Origin: Spiroplasma_E sp902809815
GTDB taxonomy: Bacteria; Bacillota_I; Bacilli_A; Mycoplasmatales; VBWQ01
NCBI RefSeq assembly: GCF_964030925.1
Contig: NZ_OZ034992.1
Span: 1,860,001 to 1,924,000 of the forward strand
Direction of reading: 5' to 3'
Length of the DNA: 64,000 bases
Positions 8,289 through 18,114 of this stretch are shown here, one piece after another. The position numbers and the translations under genes are program-made. The notes beneath the pieces were generated by a model. That model was not told the origin of the DNA and searched no databases. It saw only the letters and a program-made list of their open reading frames with translations. How positions within the stretch are numbered: the stretch's first letter is position 1; every line of letters begins with the position of its first letter.

Positions 8289-9095
8289 ATGGCAAATGAA
8301 TTATTAGTTAAAAATATTAATAATGGTAATGTAGAAAAATTTATTAGACAAAAAGGTATTATTAATAATTTAGAAATACAAAAATTTAAAAGTAATGTAT
8401 TGGCAATTTCAAATCAATATGGTTTAGATAAAGCATATCCAGATACTATTATTAATAGTTGTTATCAAGCAGTATTATTGAATTTACCATTAGAAAAGAA
8501 TTTTGGTTATTGTTATATTGTCCCTTATTGAGATAGTAATACAAAAGTAAATAATGCTCAATTTCAAATGGGATATAAAGGTTATATTCAATTAGCATTA
8601 CGTAGTCAACAATATAAAGAAATTAATGTTAGTGATGTTAGATTAACAGAAATTAAAAAAGTAGATAGACTTAAGGGAATTGAATTTAATTGAATACAAG
8701 ATGATTTAGAAAGATTAAAACAGCCTATTATTGGTTATGTAGCATATTTTCAATTGGTAAATGGTTTTGAAAAAACTTTATATATGTCAAAAGAACAAAT
8801 AGAAAAACATTTTTTAAAATATTCAAAAACTTATGCCAAAAATAAAGAATTTGTTGTTAGTGATTTTGATAGTATGGCATTAAAAACTGTATTAACTCAA
8901 TTATTAAGAAAATGGGGAATTATGAGTACTGAAATGCAAATTGCATATGAAAGTGACCAAGCAATTATTACTGAAAATGAAAAAATATATATTGATAATC
9001 CAAATACTAATAATGTAATTGAAAATAATACTAATTTTCAACAATTAGAAGAAAATATTAATAAATTAGATAATTTGGTATTTAAAAATGAATAA
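8289..9095 (+). CDS. recT: RecT-family single-strand annealing protein (268 aa), remnant B
   Basis: Canonical RecT features in order: INSCYQAVLLNLPLEKNFGY and YIVPYW (residues about 55-82), NAQFQMGYKGYIQLALRSQ (85-105), GYVAYF (about 150) and SDFDSMALKTVLTQLLRKWG (about 195-215). Complete and uninterrupted, with TGA coding Trp in several places. Starts one base after the exonuclease stop. The family anneals single strands for phage recombination. Confidence 0.85.
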
Positions 9096-9196
9096 ATGTA
9101 AATATTGTAAAAAAAATAATTTGATTAACAAATTATTGATGTATGAATTGTTTAAAAATATTAGTTATGAATTTAAATAAAAATAAGGAGAAATAA
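9088..9196 (+). pseudogene. Zinc-ribbon microprotein with a poly-A frameshift
   Basis: Starts MNKCKYCKK, then an A8 tract carries one extra base compared with the intact P3 homologue (52113-52223, MNKCKYCNKRIW...NYWCMNC). Shifting frame restores WLTNYWCMNC and a stop at 9196; unshifted it ends at 9180 without the second CxxC. Either decay or homopolymer slippage. Confidence 0.65.
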
Positions 9197-9198
9197 TT

Positions 9199-9429
9199 AC
9201 GAATAAAGATGATTTAAAACCATGTAAACATTATATATATTATAAAGTCCAAAATTATTATTTTGGAGAATGTGATATGTGTGATGAAGAAAATAGAGTA
9301 AATAAAAGTGTATTACGTAAATATATAACAGATTTAATGTTTAAGTATAAAGATAAAGCAGATTCAATCTTAGTTTTACATGAAATATTTTTATGTTTAA
9401 ATGAAAGTTGAGTTGATAATAATGAATAA
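9199..9429 (+). CDS. 76-aa cysteine-containing early protein with mutated start
   Basis: The homologue at 3433 begins ATG-AAT-AAA-GAT; here the corresponding first codon is ACG, after a good AAGGAG site. Body: KPCKHYIYY, GECDMCDEE (zinc-binding pattern) and a C-terminal helix missing in prophage A. ACG starts are rare, so the gene may be silenced or use the preceding ATT. Confidence 0.45.
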
Positions 9430-9589
9430 AGAAAAATTAATTAATTATTTAAATGAAAAATTAAAAAATACAAAAGAACAATATAATGATGAATTTTATC
9501 AAGATTTACAACAATATATAAAAGGTGAAATTGATTTTATTAAAATTTTATTAAATATAGTAGAAAAAGGTAATTTTGATAATGAATAA
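9422..9589 (+). CDS. 55-aa early microprotein (MNKEKL family)
   Basis: MNKEKLINYLNEKLKN start and EKGNFDNE end. Nearly collinear with 51944-52111 in P3. Overlaps both neighbours by 8 bases. Confidence 0.55.
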   Translation: MNKEKLINYLNEKLKNTKEQYNDEFYQDLQQYIKGEIDFIKILLNIVEKGNFDNE

Positions 9590-9815
9590 TTCTAAACAGA
9601 AAAATATAAATTTAGGAATTAATTATAAAAATGCTTGATTAACATTTATTAGTGCAAATTGACATAAATGTAAAAATAAAAAATATAAATGCTATTGAAA
9701 AGATAACTCTATTGACATATTCACATTACTAGAATTGTATTTTAATTTTTCAAATACATGTGAACTAAATAACTTAACAAGAATTAAAGAAGTTGGTGAA
9801 TTTGATGATGACTAA
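9582..9815 (+). CDS. 77-aa early protein
   Basis: Starts MNNSKQKNINLG; contains HKCKNKKYKCYW, a possible metal site, and an acidic tail EFDDD that overlaps the resolvase start. Not recognised. Confidence 0.5.
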
Positions 9816-10359
9816 TTATTTACTTTCAATTGACCCAAGTATAAAAAATACAGGATTTACTTTATGAGATGTTAAATGATGTCATGGAGGATGTGGTAAA
9901 GAAATATGTCATCACCATACACCATTATGAATAGGAAGTTTTAGTTTTAATAAAAAATTAGATTTTATTGATTTTCAAGGTGAAATATTTTTTCAGAGAA
10001 AAAGAAATAATGATATAGATTTAATTATTGAACGTGGTACTTTTCATTCAAAAAATGGTATTGGTTATGAAACACAAGAACATTTAAGAGGTTTTATTGC
10101 TGGACAATTTAATAAATTATTAACAAAAAATATGTTAATAAGTCCAAGTGAGTGAAAGAAATGATATGTAAAAAATGATAAATATTGTTCTGCTATTACA
10201 TTTGTAAATGGTATAAATTATAAATGAGATAAAAATGTTTCTTTATTTATGTGTGAATATTTAATAAAAGAAAATAAATGAAATATAAAAATATCAAGTC
10301 ATGATGAAGCAGATAGTTTATTAATTGGTTGATATTATTTAAATAAGGAGAATAAATAA
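9805..10359 (+). CDS. RuvC-like Holliday-junction resolvase (184 aa), remnant B
   Basis: RNase H-fold nuclease signatures: LLSIDPSIKNTGFTLW (first Asp), DLIIERGTFHSKNGIGYE (Glu) and ISSHDEADSLLIGWYYL (final Asp pair), as in RuvC-type phage resolvases. Homologue in P3 at 51080-51670, nearly identical at these motifs. Probably resolves recombination or replication branches before packaging. Two in-frame ATGs (9805, 9808) are possible starts. Confidence 0.8.
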
Positions 10360-10544
10360 TGAAATTATATAAATGTCATTATTGTAAAAAAACAATATTT
10401 TATGAATGAGAAAGAATTTATAATACTACACCAAGATTTTTAAGAAAACCAAAATTAAATTGAAGTATGCATAAAGAATGTTTTATTAAATATGAAAATA
10501 ATCAAGAAATAGAAAAATTAATTAAAAATAAGGAAGTAAAATAA
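10359..10544 (+). CDS. 61-aa zinc-binding early protein
   Basis: CHYC near the N-terminus and HKECF near residue 45 give a CxxC...HxxC site; basic linker. One-base stop/start overlaps on both sides. Confidence 0.5.
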
Positions 10545-10738
10545 TGCAAAAACAAAAACAAGAAAAAGTATTACTTAAATGTATTGTTAAATATTGTAAT
10601 AGTAAAGTATTAGTTACTTTAAAAATTGGAAATATTGAAGATAGTGCTGTTCAATTTTTTAATATGTGTTATTTTCATAAAAAACAATTTAAAAATAAAA
10701 TAAAAGAAATAAAAAATGAATTTAAAAATAAGGAGTAA
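10544..10738 (+). CDS. 64-aa zinc-binding early protein
   Basis: Close homologue of P3 50567-50749: MQKQKQEKVLLKCIVK, CNSK and CYFHKKQ, a Cys/His site flanked by lysine-rich helices. Function unknown. Confidence 0.55.
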   Translation: MQKQKQEKVLLKCIVKYCNSKVLVTLKIGNIEDSAVQFFNMCYFHKKQFKNKIKEIKNEFKNKE

Positions 10739-10741
10739 ATA

Positions 10742-10849
10742 ATGGTTTGATGAGAAATATTAACTATAGTATCAGTATCAGTAATATTATTTTTAATGAT
10801 AATTTCAGTACTAACGGATGTTATAACTAAAATTATTAAATATAGATAA
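10742..10849 (+). CDS. 35-aa membrane microprotein
   Basis: MVWWEI then one hydrophobic span (TIVSVSVILFLMIISVL) and a basic tail. Both initial tryptophans are TGA. Preceded by AATAAGGAG. Last gene of the remnant B early operon. Confidence 0.45.
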
Positions 10850-10884
10850 TATAACTAAATTATCTATATTTAATATAGAAAATA

Positions 10885-10971
10885 TGATATAATTATATTA
10901 TGTTAGTATGGTATTCATTTGAAATAATAATGAACTAAGTACATTAGTGTTGCCTTACTAATATTTTTTTT
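10885..10971 (+). ncRNA. Short hairpin RNA behind a conserved extended -10 promoter, remnant B
   Basis: TGATATAAT (-10 at 10888-10893) sits in a block CTATATTTAATATAGAAAA plus TATGATATAATTA shared exactly with P3 (minus strand, about 49965-50000). The downstream RNA (about 10900-10971) folds with TTAGTA pairing TACTAA and ends in eight T. Sequence of the RNA itself is unlike the P3 one. Confidence 0.45.
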
Positions 10972-10973
10972 AT

Positions 10974-11004
10974 TAAAAAAAGTTACCACAAGGTAACTTT
11001 TTAA
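10974..11004. terminator. Bidirectional terminator, remnant B
   Basis: AAAAAGTTACC-acaa-GGTAACTTTTT between convergent operons; equivalent to 48954-48984 in P3. Confidence 0.85.
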
Positions 11005-11095
11005 TTAGGTGCCAACCTAACAATTACATCAGTTTGAGAAAAATTGATATTATCATCATATACTTACATAAGTAAGTCTCTTAATTATACATTAT

Positions 11096-11449
11096 TTAAG
11101 ATTTTGGAGGAATATTATTATCTATTAATTCAATAGTCTTATTAATTTGTTCTTCAATTTTTGGATTTTCTTTTTTAATTTTTATAAATTTGTAAGTACT
11201 TATAATTAAAAAGAATATATAAATTAAATAAGATATTAATAATATTAATATCAATAAAATATTATCATGATATTCTTTAGTAAAAAATGAAAATATACCA
11301 CTAATAATTAAAGGTATTATTCCTAATCATAAAATTATATATGATTTAACATTTTTTTTTCTAAAACCAAGTCAACCAATTGCACTAATCATAATAGTTA
11401 ATGCAAATGTAATACTAACTATTTTTATTCCTGTTTCATTACTAATCAT
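11096..11449 (-). CDS. 117-aa membrane protein downstream of the tail gene, remnant B
   Basis: Three hydrophobic spans (about residues 8-27, 37-57, 65-90) and a charged C-terminus. Occupies the same position as the P3 gene 48598-48936, directly after the large tail gene and before the terminator, which makes a holin or virion-membrane role plausible (inference only). Confidence 0.5.
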
Positions 11450-11493
11450 TTTATCAATTACCTTTCTTACATTATTGCTAACATTATAACAAA

Positions 11494-12580
11494 TTATCTT
11501 GGATTTATTACAATTTTTGATATTGTTAAAGAATATTTTTTGGTTATTGCTCTTATTGTTTGCTTTTTAGTATTATTAGGAAAATTATATGCTTGCAAAT
11601 CTAAACATAAATAAAAAGGAAAAAATTCTAAATTAAAATTTAGTCTACTATTATTTAAATTTTTAAAACCTAAATACATATAACTATTGTCATTAATATT
11701 TAATTCAGTAATAATTCCACCAGTAGGTTCTACATAACGCTCTCTTTTACCATTAATTTTTATACTTTCTTTCCCAACCACTTTATTATATAAATTATAT
11801 AAATTGTTTTCGTTATTTACTTTTATTCCAATTGTTGCCAAACCAGTATATGCTTGATTTCCGCCAATAATATCAATAATTTGATTTTCATTTTTCTTAA
11901 TTATTTTTTTGTTATCATTATAATAAATTAGTTGATTTAATTTTGTTTTAAATACAAAGTTTTCAATTTTATTAGAAAATTCTTCACTACTATCTAATAT
12001 AAAAGCATGCAAACTTACATGATTTCCTTTTTTTATTTCTTCAGTATTATATTCTCATGATAAATAAACTTCTATACTATCATAATATCTTTGTAAATCT
12101 TCAAAATTTTTTATTAGAAATGTTGGGTCTAGTCTTTCTTCAATATCTAAGTTTATTTCTAATGGTTTAATTTTTGGTAAAACATGATTATCTCAATTAT
12201 AAGATGAATATTTTAATTTTCCATCATTTACAATAAATAAATCTTCTAATGATAAATCTGCACTATATGTTGGATTTTTAGGAATAATAATTATCGGTTT
12301 TACTACATTCATAGGTTCTGGTGGTAATATTTTAGCTGGATAACTAAATGTATTTTCTTCACTTTCTTCATATTCATCATGATTTAATTTATATAAAGTT
12401 AATCAGTTAAACATATTACTAGTAAATAATCCCATATTATTATAACGAAATTGTGCAACTGATATTTCATTATAATCACCTTTATAAGTAAAAGGATTAT
12501 CACTATAAAATGTATGTCTTTCTTCACCTTGATGTAAACTTTGAGTTACTATTGTATCAATAATATAGGCATATTCTTTG
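11494..12580 (-). pseudogene. C-terminal fragment of the large tail protein, remnant B
   Basis: About 360 residues homologous to the C-terminal third of the P3 tail protein (45639-48560): YAYIIDTIVTQSLHQGEERH, ISVAQFRYNNMG, LYKLNHDEYEESEE and SYPAKILPP match. The rest is replaced by the IS at 12581. The last 200 residues diverge from P3, so this region evolves quickly or was swapped. Confidence 0.75.
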
Positions 12581-13736
12581 GACATATTCCGTAATTAAAT
12601 TTAATTAATTGTCAATAAAATTGTTTTAAAACTATTTAGTGTTATTGAATATAGAAATAAATATTTTTTGAAAAAATAGTTTAAAAAATGAGTTTACATT
12701 TTAAACAAAAAATTGTTAATAATATTTTTATATTAACTCGATAAAAATTTAAATTTTAAAAAAATATTTTTAATATTTTTTTTATTTTAATGGTTTTATT
12801 TTATTAAAAATTTCACAAAGTAAGTTAAATCTTAAGTACATAAGTCTAAATTTAGATTTTCTACATTTATTTACTAAAATTTTGAATCTTTTCAATCAAG
12901 CAAAGACATGTTCAACTTTAATTCTAATTTTAGATACAATCTTATTGTATTTTCTTTCTTGTTTAGTTAATTTTTTATTTTTAGTTCTTTTAATTGGTAT
13001 TATTGTATTTTTATAAATATTTTGTATACCTTGATATCCTAAATCACCAATAATTATTGTTTTTTCTGAAAATTCAAGATTTGAATTTTTTAATATTTGA
13101 AAATCATGCACTTTACCATTATCAGCAAAAATATCAACAATTTTTTTATTAAAAAAATCATATACAATTTGAAATTTTATAGAATACATTCAACTTTTAC
13201 CAGAAAAATATTCTAACTGTAGTTTTTTTTAGTTGGTCTTTCAATTTCAATCTCAGTTGAATCAATTAAATAAAATTGAAATTCATTTGAATTTTCTTGT
13301 TTTTTATCAATTTTTAATTTATATCTTTCTTTTAAAAATTGGTAATCTTTGTGGTTACTAAGTTTATTTTCTACTCAAGTAATATTTCGAAAACAACTTG
13401 ATGGGCTCATTTTAGATTTAATACTCATTTGAAAAAAAGTATAATATTCTTTTCAGTATAATAAAGTCATCATTAATCTTTCTTCTACTGAAAGTTTATT
13501 TTTTCGACCTTTATTTTTTTCTAATTTTTCTATTTCAATTAATTTTTCTAACATTTCATTAAAATGAAAACGTTTTATACCAAAATATCTGTAAAATTCT
13601 TCATTTTTTAATTTTTTTAAATTTTCAAAAATCATTTTTATCAACACTTTTCTAAATTTATTGTTAATAACAAAATTATAAAATAAATTTTAAAATTATT
13701 AATTGACTTTTAAAAAATTTAATTACGGAATATGTC
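12581..13736 (-). mobile_element. IS5-like insertion sequence, copy 2 (inverted, 1156 bp)
   Basis: Same element as 6918-8076 in the opposite orientation, with GACATATTCCGTAATT and its inverse at the ends. Together the two copies bracket remnant B as an inverted pair. No target duplication (flanks CTTTG and TATAG). Confidence 0.85.
12782..13635 (-). CDS. IS5-like transposase with -1 frameshift, copy 2
   Basis: Identical organisation to copy 1: frame A from 13635 to about 13213 and frame B ending at 12782, with the same AAAAAAC slippery site. Appears intact. Confidence 0.75.
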
Positions 13737-14076
13737 TATAGATGAACAAGGGGTAAATTTCATATTAAATTATTACAATAATTATAGTGATGAATCATCA
13801 TGAATATCTGCTGAAAAATATTTATTACCATATTTAAAATTTTTAAAACCAATAGATAATACTGGTTGAGGTGGTTCTATTACTGAAAAAGATTATAAAG
13901 ATTGAGCATGAAGTTTTTGATTAAATGATAGTAGACTTGCTAAAAAAAATAATTCAAAATCTATTTTAGAAAATTATGTTAATAAAAACTCAGATTTTAA
14001 GTCTATTGATATAAGAACACAAAGAAGTGGTTTAGGTGATGCAGATCTTACTTGAGAAATTTGAAAAAATTCTTAA
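13737..14076 (+). pseudogene. C-terminal fragment of an unidentified protein
   Basis: 113 residues, Trp-rich through TGA codons (WGGSITEKDYKDWAWSFWL), ending DLTWEIWKNS. Truncated at its N-terminus by IS copy 2, whose end supplies an in-frame ATG. No similarity to the phage genes here is seen. Confidence 0.4.
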
Positions 14077-14106
14077 TTTAATTTTTATACCATTTCTGCT
14101 TAATTA

Positions 14107-14143
14107 ATAAAAAGATGATTACCAAAAATAATCATCTTTTTAT
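14107..14143. terminator. Bidirectional terminator
   Basis: AAAAAGATGATTA-ccaaaaa-TAATCATCTTTTT between convergent stops at 14076 and 14150. Confidence 0.85.
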
Positions 14144-14149
14144 TAATAC

Positions 14150-14344
14150 TTACAATATATTACATTTTTTACTTTTGTTATCACTTATTTCTGATTTAGT
14201 GCTTTTATTTTTTATATTTATATTTTCATATTCTTCATTAACTTTTTGAAAATTTGGCTCATTTACTATTTTATTTTGTTCATTTTTATCATTGCTAAAA
14301 CCAGCTTGACTGGCATTAACAACAACTTGTCCAGCAGCATACAT
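14150..14344 (-). CDS. 64-aa protein ending in a CAAX-like box
   Basis: Starts MYAAGQVVVNASQAGF after a strong GGAGGAAATACT site. Hydrophilic, Asn/Lys-rich, no signal peptide. The extreme C-terminus is KSKKCNIL: a basic patch followed by Cys-Asn-Ile-Leu, the form of a eukaryotic prenylation signal. That could be chance in so short a protein, but the neighbouring gene also shows eukaryote-like motifs. Function unknown. Confidence 0.5.
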   Translation of the reverse strand: MYAAGQVVVNASQAGFSNDKNEQNKIVNEPNFQKVNEEYENINIKNKSTKSEISDNKSKKCNIL

Positions 14345-14588
14345 AGTATTTCCTCCTAAATAACATTAATATAATGTTTAGTAATATTTTAAATCTTTAA
14401 AATAAAGTACAAGTAATTAATAATTTATGTTAATTTTAGATATAAATACATATAGTACATATTTTGATAAATATTATATTTAAAAAAATATTTATATAAA
14501 TATTGCTAGTATTGTTATATTAAGAACAAGAACCATAATTATAATACTTAAAATTTTTCATATTTTTTTAATTTTTACATATTTAAAA

Positions 14589-15014
14589 TTAAAGATTACC
14601 ACTAAATAATTTAATATATGATTTAGATACATCATAATTAGGCGATATTTTATTTCTTAATGCTGGTATTGGTTTCATTTCTTCATAATGATGTTCATTA
14701 TTTACTTCATTAATATATGATTTAGATACATCATAATTAGGTTTATTAATTGTATCTCACTGAAGAGTATCATAAATATTTTCAATTTGCAAAATTTCTT
14801 CATAATGATGTTCATTATTTACTTCATTAATATATGATTTAGATACATCATAATTAGGTTTATTAATTGAAAATTCATTTTTTTTATTTATTTCTATTTT
14901 AAAACTATTGTTTTTTTTATTTAATATTGATATTTCTTTTTTTAAAATTTCTATTTTCTTTTGGAAAACAAATTTTTTTATATTTTTTAAAATATTTTTT
15001 ATAAATTTTAACAT
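14589..15014 (-). CDS. Tandem-repeat protein with SH2-ligand-like tyrosine motifs (141 aa)
   Basis: A basic amphipathic N-terminus (residues 1-45, Lys/Ile-rich) is followed by three copies of PNYDVSKSYI starting at residues 53, 92 and 125. The first two continue INEVNNEHHYEE, giving HYEEIL at Tyr71 and HYEEMK at Tyr110; ENIYDTL surrounds Tyr81. YEEI and ENIYxxL resemble the phosphotyrosine sites of host-targeted bacterial effectors. The repeats are also near-identical in DNA. No secretion signal is obvious. Effector role is inference. Confidence 0.5.
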
Positions 15015-15412
15015 TTCATTTTTTTCCTTTTTAATTAAATAATATTTTTTTATATAATTATTAATTAAAATAATTTTAATTAATATAGTAAATTATCTCT
15101 ACATTTATTTATTGAAAAACGCAATTGTCAAACAAGAATCTATAATTATTGTTGAAAGCATTATGCAAATAAGTCAAGTACAAAATTATGATTTTTCTAT
15201 GGTATAGATTTAATAAATTTAAATTTAGATTTAACCAAAACATATAAAGGAACTGGTGATGACTCAATTGGGGAAAAAGAAATTAGTGCAAGATTTGTAA
15301 GCCATAAAAAGTTAAACAAATTAAACTAAATCAAATTGAAAAAATTTACGAAAAACTTTTGCAGAACGCATTTCAAAATTTCAAATACATAAACGAAAAA
15401 AGCCTTTATATA
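15015..15412. other. Degraded coding remnants
   Basis: Apart from the ribosome-binding region near 15020-15030, this stretch holds short broken frames on the plus strand (about 15110-15205 and 15232-15328) with a GC content higher than surrounding non-coding DNA. One piece (KQESIIIVE) faintly resembles a toprim strand. No intact gene or RNA is seen. Confidence 0.3.
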
Positions 15413-16300
15413 TTAAATTGATTTTAATACTAGTTCAATATTTGCAGTTCCTTTAAAATTATCACCTTTAGCAACTATATCAACAGGAATATTTATTATA
15501 TTTTTTTGTGAAAAATCAATATCTTTATCTACTAATGTTACTTTGGTTCCTGCTTTATAAATAATATAATCATGCATTGATATAGAATCATTTTTAATTT
15601 CATTTACAATTTTAAAATGTAATTTGGCAATAACATCTTCTAAATTGTAAGCCTGTATATAGTAAAAATAATATTGCCCTTTAATTCATGAAATATCATA
15701 TTTATTTTTAATATAACTAACTAAAATAGTAGTTTCCCCTTTAAATTTAAGACTATTATTTTTAACAGTAATTTTAACAGTTAAAAAATTAGTTGAATTA
15801 ATAATATCACTATCTTGTATAGCAGTTGTAGTTCCTGCCTTATAAACATCATAATCACTAGTTTTTATAGTATTTAAATCTTTAATTTGTGCTAATGCTA
15901 TTTGTAATTTTTCTAAGAAATCTGCTTTTGTATTTGCGTGTAATTGTCCTAAATTTATAGTATTTGTAATTTTAATATCAATTTTTTTATCTAAGCTATA
16001 AGTAACTATAACACTACCTTTATATTTTATTGAATTTGATTTAGCAGTTAATGTAGCTGATATATTGGTAATATTTGTTATATTAACTTCATTTTCAATA
16101 TTTGTTGGTAATTTATCTTTAATCATATTTACAGTTAAATCTTTACCATTTGTTTCAATTGTTCCTAAATCTAAATCTTTAAAATTACTTATATCAATTT
16201 TTTTATCTATGGGGGGTTTTTCTTCACCACATGCAATAATACTTGTACTAGTTGCTGTTGTTAGAGCAATCGCTCCTATCATACTTAATAATTTTTTCAT
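15413..16300 (-). CDS. Spiroplasma-type surface lipoprotein (295 aa)
   Basis: Signal peptide MKKLLSMIGAIALTTATSTS with lipobox SIIAC (Cys24 then Gly) marks a membrane-anchored lipoprotein. The body contains about three repeats of a roughly 90-residue beta-rich domain, each with a pattern of an alpha segment, YKAGT, D-I, then VKITVKNNSLKFKGETTI. The same pattern is visible at the C-termini of the two phage capsid proteins in this window. Mollicute lipoproteins of this type are surface exposed. Confidence 0.7.
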
Positions 16301-16319
16301 ATTTTTTTTCCTTGTAAAT

Positions 16320-16432
16320 TTATAAATTTTTTTTAGTAGTTTTTGAAAAATTAAATTTTTTAGTAAATTTTTCTCTAATTAAACCATTTGTATTTTTATT
16401 AGTACCTCTTTGGGAAGATTAATATTGATTTG
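16320..16432 (-). pseudogene. IS30-family transposase C-terminal fragment
   Basis: QRGTNKNTNGLIREKF is the hallmark motif around the catalytic Glu of IS30 transposases, followed by a short tail and a stop. In-frame stops lie immediately upstream, so only about 35 residues remain. Confidence 0.7.
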
Positions 16433-16701
16433 CAAAATAAATTTTAATATTTAATTTTGGGACGGTAACAAAAACGGAGGATATAATTACTTTTTAAACA
16501 TTTCTTTAAAATTATAGACAAGAAATAATTGTAATTATATGCAATTGTAAATACATCTTACTACTAAATTAAATGAATTACAATTAAAATACAAATATTA
16601 AAAAAATCATTAATAAAATTTAATATTTATATAAAACAAAAATTCTTATTAACTTTTAATTTAATAAGTTTTTAAAATTTTAATAAAAAAAATTAATTAA
16701 G
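16433..16701. other. AT-rich stretch with a candidate P2 or ISLre2 left end
   Basis: At 16459-16480 is GGGACGGTAACAAAAACGGA, unusually GC-rich for its surroundings and 222 bases beyond the transposase stop. P3 has its left end (GGGCGTATT) 184 bases beyond its own transposase stop, so this may be the left border of P2, but no 9-bp duplication matches the right side (31728). No gene is seen here. Confidence 0.35.
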
Positions 16702-17820
16702 TTATGTTTTTAAATTTATTTGATTACATTTAAAAATAACCATTTTAATATAAATATTTATGTTATAAGTTCTATTGCCAAGCATTTCTTTTAAAATATG
16801 TCAAATATTACCTTCTGTAAAACAACCAATATTTCACTTTGCACCTTGATTTTTAATACCTTGTTTATTATTTTTAAAATATTGTTTTTTTAATTTTTTA
16901 TGGTTTTTTAATATTTCATTCATATATTTTATTAACTCATCATATTGACCATTTTCAATAAAATTTCTACAAATCTTATATTCATCTCAATATTTTCCTT
17001 TATTTCCAGCGATTATTCCAACATATAATTTTTTAACTAAATGGAATTTATCTAAAACAAAACTTGCACCTAAATAATCAGCAACTTCTTTAATTCATCC
17101 TGCACTATCTCCACAAATAATAATTTTTGCTTGGTCAAAATTTTCAAAAAATCTATTTCCTTGTTCTTTGATAAATTCAGCAGTTTTTTTAACACCAATT
17201 GCCATTTTTGTTGGTCTTATTATTACATCTGCTCTTTTATTAACTAATTTATGATTAACATTATCTGTACAAAATAATACTAAACGCATTGAATATTTAC
17301 CAGAATTGCGTTTAAATTTTCAAAATTTTCGATGTCCATCATCAATACTAATATAAATAAATTGATTTGGTTCTAATTTTATTTTAGGAACATCTAATTT
17401 ATTAACTTGATATTCTTGAAATAATCTACTAATACTTGTTGTACTAAATTTTGTTTGCTTCATAGTATGTAAAATATCAACATATCTTTTTCCATCAGCA
17501 AAATGTTCAATAACATTATTTTTGATATCCTGACAAGTTCTTTTATATTTAGGTAATTCTAATTCTTCATCTAATAAACAAACTCTTACTCATTTTTTTA
17601 ATTGTTCATCATAATATTTATAATCACGACATTTATAAGTAACAAGACCATTGATAGTATTTCTAGTTCTTTCTTTAATTTTAACTGGAATATATTTTCT
17701 ATCTCTTTCTTTTAATATTCTTCAATCTGTTTTTTCTCATTGATTTTTTATATCATCTTTAAATGATTGATACATTCTTTTTGTTGCTTCTTTTAAAGTT
17801 CATAAATAATTAAAACTCAT
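16702..17820 (-). CDS. UPF0236/ISLre2-family DDE transposase (372 aa)
   Basis: Features of the family in order: NGLVTYKCRDYKYY and VCLLDEELELPKYKRT (residues 55-95), first Asp in FIYISIDDGHRKFW, CGDSAGWIKEVADYLGA (second Asp), VLDKFHLVKKL, and NNKQGIKNQGAKWNIGCFTEGN near the C-terminus. Related to, but distinct from, the P3 transposase (34634-35797), and like it lies minus-strand at the edge of a prophage. It may be P2's integration enzyme or an independent insertion sequence; no matching inverted end is found upstream of 17820. Confidence 0.8.
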
Positions 17821-18021
17821 ATTTTTTCTCCTAACTATTTTAAAAAAATCTAAATTTATTGTAAATATATTTAAAAAATTAATTTACTTAATTATTATAT
17901 AAATATATAAGTGTAATTTTAAATAAAATAAAAAATATTTAAAAAACCACTTTCATATTTAAAATATAATAAACAATTTCAATATAATTAATAGTATAGG
18001 TATCATAAAATAAATGCCTTT

Positions 18022-18052
18022 AATTTAGGCGTTATTTTGCATTTAAAAGCAT
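18022..18052 (+). terminator. Possible terminator-like hairpin
   Basis: AAATGCCT-ttaat-TTAGGCGTTATTTT upstream of the gene at 18115; weak stem with G-T pairs. The surrounding 17821-18114 is otherwise featureless AT-rich DNA. Confidence 0.3.
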
Positions 18053-18114
18053 ACTTGTAAAAATAATCAAAAATAGTACAATTTAAAAGTAAAATTAAGA
18101 AATAAGGAGAATTT

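Noticed and set aside
14589..14900. CRISPR-like array
   Set aside because: The repeats are coding tandem repeats of one protein, not short repeats with unique spacers; no cas genes or arrays occur in the window.
15105..15210. DnaG-like toprim fragment (KQESIIIVE)
   Set aside because: Only about 10 residues resemble the motif, the key Glu-Gly is absent and the frame is broken soon after.
16459..16480. Firm assignment of GGGACGGTAAC as the P2 left end
   Set aside because: The preceding nine bases do not match the nine after the proposed right end at 31727, so it is kept only as a candidate.
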